From contig CAJUBR010000088.1 in the NCBI GenBank assembly GCA_910584695.1, forward strand, positions 1 through 10,026: a stretch of 10,026 nt of DNA. Reading direction: 5' to 3'. The notes beneath the pieces are model-generated. The model was not told where the DNA came from and made no database searches. It saw only the letters and a program-made list of their open reading frames with translations. The stretch comes from an uncultured Lachnospiraceae bacterium. Its GTDB lineage: Bacteria > Bacillota > Clostridia > Lachnospirales > Lachnospiraceae. The translations under genes were made by a program, and so were the position numbers. Of the stretch, positions 1 through 7,031 are shown piece by piece; position 1 is the first letter of the stretch; each line of letters starts with the position of its first letter.

Positions 1-2
1 AT

Positions 3-443
3 GATGCAGTAAAAGCAGCCGCTGCAAGGGATGTGGATATCCTTCTTGTAGATACGGCAGGAAGGCTTCACAACAAGAAAAACCTGATGGATGAGCTTGC
101 CAAGATGAAACGGATCATTGAAAAGGAATACAGTGAGGCACATCTGGAAACGTTAATTGTACTGGATGGTTCCACAGGGCAGAATGCTTTAGAACAGGCA
201 AGGCAGTTTTCTACCGTTACCCAGATTGATGGTATCATTTTGACAAAGCTTGATGGAACCGCTAAGGGGGGGATTGCCATTGCCATTCAGTCAGAATTGA
301 ATGTTCCGGTGAAATATATCGGTGTTGGTGAGCAGATTAATGATTTACAGAAATTTAATCCAGAATCCTATGTAAATGCGTTATTTGCAGATATGGATAC
401 CAGATCGGAAATCGAGATTCTCATATCGGATGAAGAGGATTAA
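3..443 (+). CDS. ftsY: Signal recognition particle receptor FtsY, C-terminal part (5' end outside window)
   Basis: This is the C-terminal 146 residues of FtsY, the SRP-family GTPase that docks ribosome-SRP complexes at the membrane so that membrane proteins insert co-translationally. The frame is already open at base 3 (DAVKAAAARDVDILLVDTAGR), so the gene starts upstream and the GTG at 33 is internal, not a start. Visible motifs are the G3 box DTAGR, the SRP-GTPase stretch VLDGSTGQNA, the G4 box TKLDGTAKGG, and the closing GVGEQINDLQKF that is typical of the FtsY/Ffh NG domain. The G1 P-loop and the N domain lie outside the window. FtsY rather than Ffh is indicated because no methionine-rich M domain follows: the protein ends about 35 residues after DLQKF. 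It is followed by roughly 100 bp before ilvA, with no strong terminator visible. Confidence 0.96.
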   Translation, partial: DAVKAAAARDVDILLVDTAGRLHNKKNLMDELAKMKRIIEKEYSEAHLETLIVLDGSTGQNALEQARQFSTVTQIDGIILTKLDGTAKGGIAIAIQSELNVPVKYIGVGEQINDLQKFNPESYVNALFADMDTRSEIEILISDEED

Positions 444-450
444 GTAAAGT

Positions 451-480
451 TTGCATGAGTTGGTTGCCTGTATTTATAAG
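451..480 (+). promoter_or_regulatory. Possible weak promoter upstream of ilvA
   Basis: In the 99-bp ftsY-ilvA spacer there is a TTGCAT (451-456), an 18-bp gap and TATAAG (475-480), a moderate match to a sigma-A promoter. A small inverted repeat TGCCT/AGGCA (465-469, 479-483) overlaps the -10 region. It has no T-run after it, so it is not a convincing ftsY terminator. ilvA may equally be read through from ftsY. No T-box or other leader structure is recognised. Confidence 0.25.
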
Positions 481-542
481 GCAGATAAATCAGATAAAAG
501 TTATTTGATAGGTAAGTACCAATCAAAAAGGAGGAAAAGCAG

Positions 543-1760
543 ATGTTGACAATGGAAAAATTTGAAGAGGCATATAACACAGTGCAAAAGGTAGTAAATC
601 AGACAAAATTGATTTACAGTGACTTTTTTAGCGAGCAGAGTGGCAATAAGGTGTATCTGAAGCCGGAAAATCTTCAGGTGACAGGTGCTTACAAAATCCG
701 TGGAGCTTACTATAAGATTTCCACTTTAAATGATGAGGAAAGAAGCAAAGGACTGATTACAGCTTCTGCCGGAAACCATGCACAAGGGGTGGCATTTGCA
801 GCGAAAGCGTATGGGGTTAAGGCTACGATCGTCATGCCAACCACAACGCCGCTGATTAAAGTAAACCGTACCAAATCCTATGGTGCAGAGGTCATTCTTT
901 ATGGAGATGTCTATGATGAGTCTTGCCAATATGCATTAGAGATTGCAGAAGATAAGGGACTTACCTTTATTCATCCATTTGATGATTTAGATGTTGCCTG
1001 TGGACAAGGCTCGATTGCAATGGAGATCATTAAGGAATTACCTACAGTAGATTATATTTTAGTACCCATTGGGGGCGGCGGATTGGCAACCGGGGTGTCT
1101 ACTCTTGCAAAGCTGTTAAATCCGAATATTAAGGTGATTGGTGTAGAACCTGCCGGTGCTGCCTGCATGAAGGAGTCTCTTAAAAACGGAAAGGTTACGA
1201 CGCTGCCGACTGTGGATACCATTGCAGACGGTACGGCAGTAAAAACACCGGGAAGCAATATTTTCCCTTATATTCAGGAAAATATTGACGAGATCATAGC
1301 AGTGGATGACAGCGAACTGATTGTCGCATTTTTGGATATGTTAGAAAATCATAAAATGTTAGTGGAAAATTCAGGTCTGCTGACGGTTGCCGCAGTGAAA
1401 AAGCTGCCATTTAAAGATAAAAAAGTGGTCAGCATCTTAAGCGGCGGTAATATGGATGTGATTACTTTTGCATCCGTAGTTCAGCATGGTCTGATTGCCA
1501 GAAGCCGAATCTTTGATGTTTCCGTATTGCTGCCGGATAAGCCGGGAGAGCTTATGAATGTCAGTTCCATTATTGCGGAAATGCAGGGAAATATCATCAA
1601 ATTAGAGCATAACCAGTTTGTCAGCTTAAACCGGAATGCCGCAGTGGAGCTGATTATCACGATTGAAGCATTTGGTCCTGAACATAAGGAACAGATTATT
1701 CATGTTTTATCAGAGAAGGGATACAGACCAATTGAAAAGAAACCGAAAAGTATCTATTAA
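543..1760 (+). CDS. ilvA: Threonine ammonia-lyase (threonine dehydratase), PLP-dependent, with C-terminal ACT domain
   Basis: This enzyme deaminates L-threonine to 2-oxobutanoate and ammonia, which feeds isoleucine synthesis or threonine fermentation (propionate route). The 405 residues show the fold-type II PLP signature: GAYKIRGA with the Schiff-base lysine K51, the substrate loop SAGNHAQ (75-81), and the phosphate-binding loop PIGGGGL (175-181). An ACT-type regulatory domain spans about residues 325-400 (FDVSVLLPDKPGEL onward). Length and the single short C-terminal ACT domain match the medium form, which is longer than catabolic TdcB (about 330) and shorter than classical E. coli IlvA (about 514). 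Effector response cannot be read from sequence, so whether it is biosynthetic or catabolic is open. AAAGGAGG at 527-534 sits 8 bp before ATG 543, which supports this start over the in-frame ATG at 552. Its 3' end overlaps the next gene. Confidence 0.95.
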   Translation: MLTMEKFEEAYNTVQKVVNQTKLIYSDFFSEQSGNKVYLKPENLQVTGAYKIRGAYYKISTLNDEERSKGLITASAGNHAQGVAFAAKAYGVKATIVMPTTTPLIKVNRTKSYGAEVILYGDVYDESCQYALEIAEDKGLTFIHPFDDLDVACGQGSIAMEIIKELPTVDYILVPIGGGGLATGVSTLAKLLNPNIKVIGVEPAGAACMKESLKNGKVTTLPTVDTIADGTAVKTPGSNIFPYIQENIDEIIAVDDSELIVAFLDMLENHKMLVENSGLLTVAAVKKLPFKDKKVVSILSGGNMDVITFASVVQHGLIARSRIFDVSVLLPDKPGELMNVSSIIAEMQGNIIKLEHNQFVSLNRNAAVELIITIEAFGPEHKEQIIHVLSEKGYRPIEKKPKSIY

Positions 1761-3240
1761 CGACAAGTTCATAGTGGAATGTATGGAGGGTGAATCTATT
1801 TATCAGGTATTAACGGATAGTGGATTCACTTTCCTTGGTCATTGCGGCGGAAAAGGGATTTGCAGGAAATGTTTTGTCAGGGTAAAACCTCTTCGTGAAA
1901 CCTCCAAAAAGGCGGACAGGATTGCTGGGGAGGCAGATGGCAGTAATATCAATCATGGTTCGGACGGTATAGAAACAACGGTTCTTGCCTGTCAATATAT
2001 GATACAGGATGATATTATTGTATATACGGGGGATTTATGGCAGGATATTGGGAATCATAAGACAGCAGATGCATATAACGATGCTTCATTAAAGAGCAGC
2101 ATCATGGATATAGGAGAAGAGACAGACCGACAGGCTGATAAAAAAACGGCAAAAGATATAAAAAATATAGGTGTGGCAGTTGATCTGGGTTCCACGACTA
2201 TTGTGGTAAACTGCATGGATTTAGAAAAAAGAGAAGAAATCACTGCATTTTCTTTTACCAACCCGCAATATGCCTATGGTGCAGATGTAATTTCCAGAAT
2301 CCGGTTCTGTATGGAGGATGAGCAAAATCTTTTGATGCTGGGACAAATTGTAGAAAGAGCACTGAAGGAAAAACTTACCGAAAAGCTTGGAACAGCATAT
2401 TCCCATATAGAAAAAATCGTATACAGTGGAAATACAACGATGCTCCATATCTTACGGGGATTTTCTGTGGAAGGTCTCTCCCGGTCTCCATTTATGCCGG
2501 TCAGCACAGATTACGATGAAATTGATAAAAATGGGGTAAAAATGATTTATCCTCCGGGTTTTTCTGCTTTTGTCGGTGCCGATATTTTAACCGGTGCTGA
2601 GGTCTTAGGAATAGGGAGAAAGGAAACATATGACCTGCTAGTGGATCTGGGTACGAACGGAGAAATCCTATTGCTAAATAAGGACTGCGGTATAGCTACG
2701 GCAACCGCTTGCGGTCCGGTATTTGACTCTGCGGTAAAAGGAGCGGTCTATGGCAGTGAGAGTATAAAAGCGATTGCAAACTGTGTGAAAAGACGTCTGG
2801 TGGATAAAACAGGAAAAATTGCCGGACCATATTTTGAAAAAGGGATTACAATAGATAAAGGATTTGTCATTTCCCAGGAGAATATAAGGAACTTCCAGCT
2901 TGCAAAAGGTGCCATCTATGCAGGAATACAGTGTCTGTTAAGAGAAGCCGGGATAACTGCGGACTGCATTGCAAATATTTATATCAGCGGCGGTCTTGGA
3001 TTTTATATGGATATCCGGGATGCATTCACCGTAAAGATGCTGCCGGAGGAGTTTCGGAACAAAATAACGATCAGCGGCAATACTTCATTGGAAGGGGCAA
3101 AAAAACTGGTGTCTGCAAATAGTGGGGAGAGTGAAATTATCCTTTCCGAATATGAGGCAATCAAAGGGCGTACCAGAAGTCTGGAACTGGCAGACCTTGA
3201 AGGATTTCAGAAAATTTATATGCAGTCACTTGATTTTTAA
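1732..3240 (+). CDS. Ferredoxin-ASKHA (DUF4445/RACo-type) putative corrinoid-protein reductive activator
   Basis: The N-terminal [2Fe-2S] ferredoxin domain (about 1-95) has the plant-type cysteine pattern C38-x5-C44-x2-C47 (HCGGKGICRKC) and C87 in VLAC. A spacer follows, then an actin-like ASKHA ATPase domain: VAVDLGSTT (148-156), SGNTTM (232-237), VGADI (281-285), VDLGTNGE (304-311), ACGPVFDSA and ISGGLG (418-423). This architecture is that of RACo proteins, which use ATP and an iron-sulfur cluster to re-reduce inactive cob(II)amide of B12-dependent methyltransferases. That role is inferred here, and no corrinoid protein or methyltransferase is in the window. At 502 residues it is shorter than Carboxydothermus RACo (about 630). 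The start is uncertain. TTG 1732, preceded by GAGAAGGG at 1713-1720, leaves six residues before the first ferredoxin strand. ATG 1702 is the main alternative, and ATG 1783 would cut that strand off. The gene overlaps ilvA by 29 bp (59 bp if ATG 1702 is used), suggesting translational coupling. Confidence 0.85.
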   Translation: MKRNRKVSINDKFIVECMEGESIYQVLTDSGFTFLGHCGGKGICRKCFVRVKPLRETSKKADRIAGEADGSNINHGSDGIETTVLACQYMIQDDIIVYTGDLWQDIGNHKTADAYNDASLKSSIMDIGEETDRQADKKTAKDIKNIGVAVDLGSTTIVVNCMDLEKREEITAFSFTNPQYAYGADVISRIRFCMEDEQNLLMLGQIVERALKEKLTEKLGTAYSHIEKIVYSGNTTMLHILRGFSVEGLSRSPFMPVSTDYDEIDKNGVKMIYPPGFSAFVGADILTGAEVLGIGRKETYDLLVDLGTNGEILLLNKDCGIATATACGPVFDSAVKGAVYGSESIKAIANCVKRRLVDKTGKIAGPYFEKGITIDKGFVISQENIRNFQLAKGAIYAGIQCLLREAGITADCIANIYISGGLGFYMDIRDAFTVKMLPEEFRNKITISGNTSLEGAKKLVSANSGESEIILSEYEAIKGRTRSLELADLEGFQKIYMQSLDF

Positions 3241-3293
3241 TAGTGTAAAGCAGATTATGAAAATTTGGTTACCAATTTGAGAGGAGTTTTGAA

Positions 3294-5114
3294 ATGAATA
3301 TACCGAGACAATTTTATGGATTGAATCATATATCAAAGCTTTTAGGTAATTTTCAGGATTCCGATTTGTCAGAATGTCCGAAGCTGGAGTTTCATGAAAT
3401 AGAAGATATCCAAGAGATTCCATTAGAAAAAAAGGATACGGCAGCACTTGGCATAAATGCAGGGGAATTATCAGAGTTACTTCGAAAGCTTGCTTCTGAC
3501 AGGCTTTGTGCTCTTGACGGTTTTGCCGTTGCAAGAGGTGAAAACCTTTTGTTTGCTGGTTACCGCCCGCCTTACAGCAGGAAGTTCCCCCATATTACCA
3601 ATTCTACCTGTAAAACGGTGACCACCATCGGTATCATGTTTGCTGTTTCAGAAGGTCTGTTAAAGGAAGAAGACAGTGTCTTATCTTTTTTTCCGGAATA
3701 TGACACGATGATGACGCCCAAATATGTAAAACAGATGACAGTAAAACATCTGCTTACGATGACTTCCGGTACAAAGTGTAACGAAACTACTACAGTTGTG
3801 GAAACAGACTGGGTAAAGGCATTTCTTCTTACAGACTGTCAGTGTGAGCCGGGAACAAAATTTATTTATAACAGTATGAATACCTATATGCTGGCGGCAA
3901 TCCTTACCAGGGTGACAGGGAAAAGCGTTATGGAATACATGAAAAAACGTTTTTTCGCTCCGCTTGGAATCAATCATATCAAATGGGAATTGTGCCCCAT
4001 GGGAATAGAACGGGGAGGCTGGGGGCTTCATATTTCTTTGGAAGGAATGCTAAAGATCGGTATGTTTCTTGCAAATGATGGTGCATTCCTCAGGAAACAG
4101 CTTATTTCTCCTTCGTATATTCGCAGGATGAAGGAGGAAAAGGTATCCCAGGATGCAGATGCTTTTGCTGTGGGATATGGATATCAGCTCTGGCATCTGC
4201 CAAAGGGACTTTATATGTTAAGCGGTATGTATGGACAGCATGTGATTATTGATGAGAAAAACGGTCTGATAGTGGCAACAAACGCCCACAGTGATAAAAT
4301 GTTTCCGGATTCCATATTGGTAAGGAATATCGTGGAATGTATGACAGATTACAGGTTTTACAGACCAGATTATACAGTGAAGGAAAAGCTTTCTTATCAT
4401 AAACTGATGCAGGAATTTCGGGCATTCTGTAACGGCTGGAAACTGCCAAAGGTTTCCAGAGAAATGCCATTTTTTCTGTATTCTATGAAGCAGGAGAAAA
4501 ACAAGGCAGTACAAGCAGAAAAGGTGCGGAATTTGTTATCCCTTTTTGAAAGAAAGAGACTCCATATCGATCAGGCTTCCATTAAACTGTTTCCTTATAT
4601 GCTTCAGGGAATGTACCAGTGCCCGCCTTTTGTTGTGACAGATATTGCCTTTAAGAAACAGGAGGATAATTTAAAGCTTTGTTTTTACAAAGAGCAAGGT
4701 AAAAAAGAAGATGTGAAAAGGGAGCATTTGATAATAAAAGCCGGTTACGGGGAATATATGAATCAGGTTATCACAATTGGACAGGATGAGAAGGAGATTG
4801 CAGTAAAGGCATATATGGCAAAGGATGAAGATGGAAATTCAGTGTTTATTTTGGATATCATATTTCTTTCGGCCGGCTTCAGCCGACTGATTAAATTCTT
4901 TTTGCTGGGAGACCGTATCGGAATAGAATGTCAGGAGTATCCGAACATGCGGGCAATTGTGGAACAGGTGCTTTTCGGGGAAGCCGTCATTGCAGGAAAT
5001 ACCATTGATTTAACCAACAAATTGCCGGAAAGTATACGGGTATTTATGGAGCATAAGGTAGAGCCCAGGGTAAACGGATATTTTATAGAGAGTAGAAAAA
5101 ATAATAGGAGATGA
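3294..5114 (+). CDS. Serine hydrolase of the beta-lactamase/PBP4* (class C-like) family with long C-terminal extension
   Basis: This 606-residue protein has a beta-lactamase-family (PF00144-type) serine hydrolase domain at about residues 60-350. The nucleophile motif SxxK is STCK (S104, K107). The second motif is the Y192-N-S segment in FIYNSMNTYMLAAIL. The third motif lies in SGMYGQHVIID (310-320), where the usual H/K-x-G or GxGGQ is replaced by M-Y-G-Q. The segment MTVKHLLTMTSGT (148-160) is a typical family landmark. Residues from about 355 to 606 match nothing I recognise. There is no signal peptide or clear membrane helix, so the protein should be cytoplasmic, unlike true beta-lactamases and PBPs, and resistance should not be assumed. 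Esterase, peptidase or amidase activity is equally possible. The ribosome site GAGAGGAG (3279-3286) lies 7 bp before ATG 3294. It starts 53 bp after the activator gene and ends 3 bp before the nucleotidyltransferase gene, so it is probably co-transcribed with both. Confidence 0.85.
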   Translation: MNIPRQFYGLNHISKLLGNFQDSDLSECPKLEFHEIEDIQEIPLEKKDTAALGINAGELSELLRKLASDRLCALDGFAVARGENLLFAGYRPPYSRKFPHITNSTCKTVTTIGIMFAVSEGLLKEEDSVLSFFPEYDTMMTPKYVKQMTVKHLLTMTSGTKCNETTTVVETDWVKAFLLTDCQCEPGTKFIYNSMNTYMLAAILTRVTGKSVMEYMKKRFFAPLGINHIKWELCPMGIERGGWGLHISLEGMLKIGMFLANDGAFLRKQLISPSYIRRMKEEKVSQDADAFAVGYGYQLWHLPKGLYMLSGMYGQHVIIDEKNGLIVATNAHSDKMFPDSILVRNIVECMTDYRFYRPDYTVKEKLSYHKLMQEFRAFCNGWKLPKVSREMPFFLYSMKQEKNKAVQAEKVRNLLSLFERKRLHIDQASIKLFPYMLQGMYQCPPFVVTDIAFKKQEDNLKLCFYKEQGKKEDVKREHLIIKAGYGEYMNQVITIGQDEKEIAVKAYMAKDEDGNSVFILDIIFLSAGFSRLIKFFLLGDRIGIECQEYPNMRAIVEQVLFGEAVIAGNTIDLTNKLPESIRVFMEHKVEPRVNGYFIESRKNNRR

Positions 5115-5117
5115 TTT

Positions 5118-6002
5118 ATGCGGAGTGAAGAGACCATGTACAAGCTGTTTTTAGATATTGCAAATGGAGATGACAGGATTTTAGCAGTCTATCTAAATGG
5201 CTCAAGGACAAATGTAAATGCACCGAAGGATATTTTTCAGGATTATGACATCGTGTTTGTAGTCATGGAAACAAGGTCTTTCATAGAGGATAAGGACTGG
5301 ATTTGTCAATTTGGAAATATTTTATATATGCAGTATCCGGATGAACACCCGGATTATCAGAGCGATAAAGAGAATTTTTATGGATGGTTAATGCAGTTTG
5401 ATGACGGTAACAGAGTTGATCTTCATGTGGAATCCGTTACTCATGCCAGAGAGCATATTGGTGATGACAGGCTTTGTAGAATTTTGCTGGATAAGGAAAA
5501 TGTTTTGCCAAGGATACTGGAATCCACAGATGCGGATTATTATGTAAAGAAACCAACCGAGGCACAGTTTAGAGCCTGTGCAAATGAATTCTGGTGGTGC
5601 AGCAACAATCTTGCTAAAGGTCTGTGGCGTGAAGAAATCCCCTATGTTCAGGATATGGCAAATTTTGTTGTCCGCAAGCAGTTAGAGAAGATGCTTGCGT
5701 GGAAGGTAGGTATAAAGACAAATTTTACAGTAAGCGTGGGAAAGTCAGCAAAGTATCTATATAAATGGCTTAGCAAAGAGGAATATCAGGATTACCTTCA
5801 TACCTATTTTGATGGAACTGTGGAGGATGCGTGGAGGGCTGTTCTTTGTATGTGTGATTTGTTTGATTCCACAGCCCGGTATGTAGCAAAAGGATTAGAA
5901 TATGTCTATGATTTTGACGAAGCAAAAGTAGCAACAGCGTTTTTAAGGCATGTAAAGAATCTGCCAAAGGATGCGGAGGGAGTATACGATGACAAAGATT
6001 AG
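5118..6002 (+). CDS. Aminoglycoside 6-adenylyltransferase-like protein (ANT(6)/AadE family)
   Basis: This 294-residue protein matches the ANT(6)/streptomycin adenylyltransferase family, whose characterised members transfer AMP from ATP to the 6-hydroxyl of streptomycin; ANT(6)-Ia is about 300 residues. The pol-beta-type nucleotidyltransferase core is intact: G28-S29-R30, then FQDYDIVFVV with D42 and D44, and a third acidic residue D101 in NRVDLHV. Other family landmarks include the N-terminal MRSEE, DWICQFGNILYMQ (60-72), ANEFWWC and the AWKVGIKTNF segment. Sequence differs from ANT(6)-Ia as I remember it in many positions, and the setting is chromosomal with no insertion sequence or other resistance gene in view. 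It could therefore be an intrinsic homologue with weak, different or no activity on streptomycin. AGGAG (5106-5110) is 7 bp before ATG 5118, and the gene follows the hydrolase by only 3 bp. Confidence 0.9.
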   Translation: MRSEETMYKLFLDIANGDDRILAVYLNGSRTNVNAPKDIFQDYDIVFVVMETRSFIEDKDWICQFGNILYMQYPDEHPDYQSDKENFYGWLMQFDDGNRVDLHVESVTHAREHIGDDRLCRILLDKENVLPRILESTDADYYVKKPTEAQFRACANEFWWCSNNLAKGLWREEIPYVQDMANFVVRKQLEKMLAWKVGIKTNFTVSVGKSAKYLYKWLSKEEYQDYLHTYFDGTVEDAWRAVLCMCDLFDSTARYVAKGLEYVYDFDEAKVATAFLRHVKNLPKDAEGVYDDKD

Positions 6003-6090
6003 ATATGTAGAAAAATCTGATAGACAATTCTGGTATAGTCTTGATAAGCATCTGTCGTATATGCAGCAAGATTATTATTCAGTCCTTTGA
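5989..6090 (+). pseudogene. Truncated GNAT acetyltransferase remnant (33 codons)
   Basis: A short frame starts at ATG 5989, inside the end of the ANT(6)-like gene (14-bp overlap), and stops at TGA 6088-6090. Its first residues, IRYVEKSDRQFWYSLDKHL, resemble the N-terminus of GNAT-family acetyltransferases that I recall next to ANT(6)-like genes in related Clostridia, where the protein runs to about 150 residues. Here the similarity ends after about 22 residues, the frame stops soon afterwards, and no acetyl-CoA-binding motif (Q/RxxGxG/A) follows in any frame before the hairpin at 6108. I read this as a gene cut by deletion. A genuinely short peptide cannot be excluded. Confidence 0.55.
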
Positions 6091-6107
6091 TTTTTGTGGA
6101 TTGTGTT

Positions 6108-6142
6108 CCTTTCCAGAAAAACATTACGTTTTCCTGGAAAGG
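6108..6142 (-). terminator. 15-bp stem hairpin between convergent genes, probable sdpI terminator
   Basis: Arms 6108-6122 and 6128-6142 flank a 5-base loop. The single mismatch is A-C in plus-strand RNA but a G-U wobble in minus-strand RNA, so the hairpin is fully paired only as a minus-strand transcript. It begins 7 bases after the sdpI stop codon. There is no clear U-tract on either side, so termination efficiency is uncertain. It could also protect the 3' end of the message or act on both converging transcripts. Confidence 0.5.
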
Positions 6143-6149
6143 ATTCAGT

Positions 6150-6692
6150 TTAAAATAAGATTCCCGACAGGATTAGTATCATGCCGCATCCAATAAAGCC
6201 ATATCCCATCAGCCGGCTCATTTTACGGAAATCCTCTTCGGTGGCGGGGCTTGGATGGAAGAACTGTTTTCCTGCCTCGTAGCTCATTTTCGGTGTATAA
6301 TTTCCAATGACGACGAATAGCATACCGATTACCAGACATACAATTTTCCCAATGGATACTATATAGCCCAGTGAAAAAGAAAGCATTAACCCATAACAAA
6401 GTACTGTAATAACTGGTATCAGCCATTCTAAAAGATGAAAAATAATAGGAAACTTAATCTTCTTTTTGCTGGCGGAGTGGTAGGTTGTAATCATAACAAT
6501 GGATTGTATAATTGCCATTAGCAGCGGAATTCCAAACAGGGCGATTTCTTTTGGTGCATAGTTGTCCGGCACATCATTTACACCAAAATGAATTGGCATC
6601 TGGTTCGGAAGCCGGTTATAGAATATAGCGCCGGCAATCATAGGCAGCAGGCAGATTATAATTGAAATACTGATTTTTATTTTATCTTTCAT
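6150..6692 (-). CDS. sdpI: SdpI/DUF1648-family membrane protein (immunity-type)
   Basis: This 180-residue integral membrane protein has hydrophobic segments at about 7-25, 50-70, 86-106, 112-131 and 161-179. The DUF1648 signature lies between the first two: RLPNQMPIHFGVNDVPDNYAPK (27-48; invariant-looking LP, IHFG, D and PD-Y). A shortened SdpI-type region IGNYTPK (129-135) precedes the last helix. In Bacillus subtilis SdpI protects the cell against the cannibalism toxin SdpC and signals at the membrane by sequestering the repressor SdpR. That role is carried over here by homology and by the adjacent sdpR-like gene, and no SdpABC genes are in the window. The start is ATG at 6692, with AGGAGG (6701-6706 on the minus strand) 8 bases upstream, inside the sdpR coding region. 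The 11-bp overlap with sdpR suggests coupled translation. Confidence 0.85.
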   Translation of the reverse strand: MKDKIKISISIIICLLPMIAGAIFYNRLPNQMPIHFGVNDVPDNYAPKEIALFGIPLLMAIIQSIVMITTYHSASKKKIKFPIIFHLLEWLIPVITVLCYGLMLSFSLGYIVSIGKIVCLVIGMLFVVIGNYTPKMSYEAGKQFFHPSPATEEDFRKMSRLMGYGFIGCGMILILSGILF

Positions 6693-6957
6693 CCTTTTTT
6701 CCTCCTAATCCATAAATCCATGTCAAAACTTCTTCAAAGACTGTGACATTAAGTTCATAATAAATATACTTCTTTTCACGGGTTTCCGTTACCAGATTTG
6801 CTTTTTTAAGCTGTGATAAATGATAGGAAACAGTTGCATTGGTTAACTGGAACTGTTCAGCAATTTCACCGGCAGATTTGCGTTCTTTTTTTAAAAGTTC
6901 TAAGATTTCCCGCCGTACCGGGTCAGATATTGCTTTTAAGGTATCAGAAAGTGCCAA
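6682..6957 (-). CDS. sdpR: ArsR-family winged-helix repressor, SdpR-like autorepressor
   Basis: This 91-residue DNA-binding protein has the ArsR/SmtB winged-helix layout. ALSDTLKAISDPVRREILELL forms the first helices, AGEIAEQFQLTNATVSYHLSQLKKANLV (29-56) the helix-turn-helix, and EKKYIYYELN the wing. It lacks the ELCVCDL-type cysteine metal site of metal-sensing members, and closely follows the B. subtilis SdpR pattern (KAISDPxRRxIL, AGxIAExF, FIYYxLN), which represses the sdpRI operon. It uses a TTG start at 6957; the full anti-Shine-Dalgarno match GGAGGTGAT lies just before it, GGAGG being 7 bases from TTG. It overlaps sdpI by 11 bp. It is probably autoregulated through the two palindromes at 7032-7110. 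Confidence 0.92.
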   Translation of the reverse strand: MALSDTLKAISDPVRREILELLKKERKSAGEIAEQFQLTNATVSYHLSQLKKANLVTETREKKYIYYELNVTVFEEVLTWIYGLGGKKDER

Positions 6958-7031
6958 AGTATCACCTCCGTTTTGTCATTTTGTCAGAGATTACGAAACA
7001 ATCCGGTAAATAGGAGTTTCGTAACTGCTTA

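Noticed and set aside
33..35. GTG at 33 as the start of the first gene
   Set aside because: The frame is open to base 3 with FtsY-like residues before it, so the gene is truncated by the window edge and this GTG is internal.
2931..3122. 63-codon plus-strand frame inside the activator gene
   Set aside because: It is an out-of-frame shadow of the ASKHA domain, whose own frame carries the conserved motifs.
3258..3280. AAAT-TTGGT-T-ACCA-ATTT near-palindrome before the serine hydrolase gene
   Set aside because: The centre leaves no usable loop and one arm has an extra base, so it is neither a good hairpin nor a clear operator.
3681..4031. 116-codon minus-strand frame opposite the serine hydrolase gene
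   Set aside because: It is antisense to a well-supported gene, is rich in Cys/His/Phe as antisense frames often are, and shows no family motif.
4866..4890. Short GC-rich inverted repeats (TCGGC/GCCGA, CGGCT/AGCCG) in the serine hydrolase gene
   Set aside because: Arms are only 5 bp with tiny or competing loops, and there is no T-run; ordinary coding sequence explains them.
5770..6069. 99-codon minus-strand frame opposite the end of the ANT(6)-like gene
   Set aside because: Antisense to a clear coding region, with low-complexity Leu/His content and no domain.
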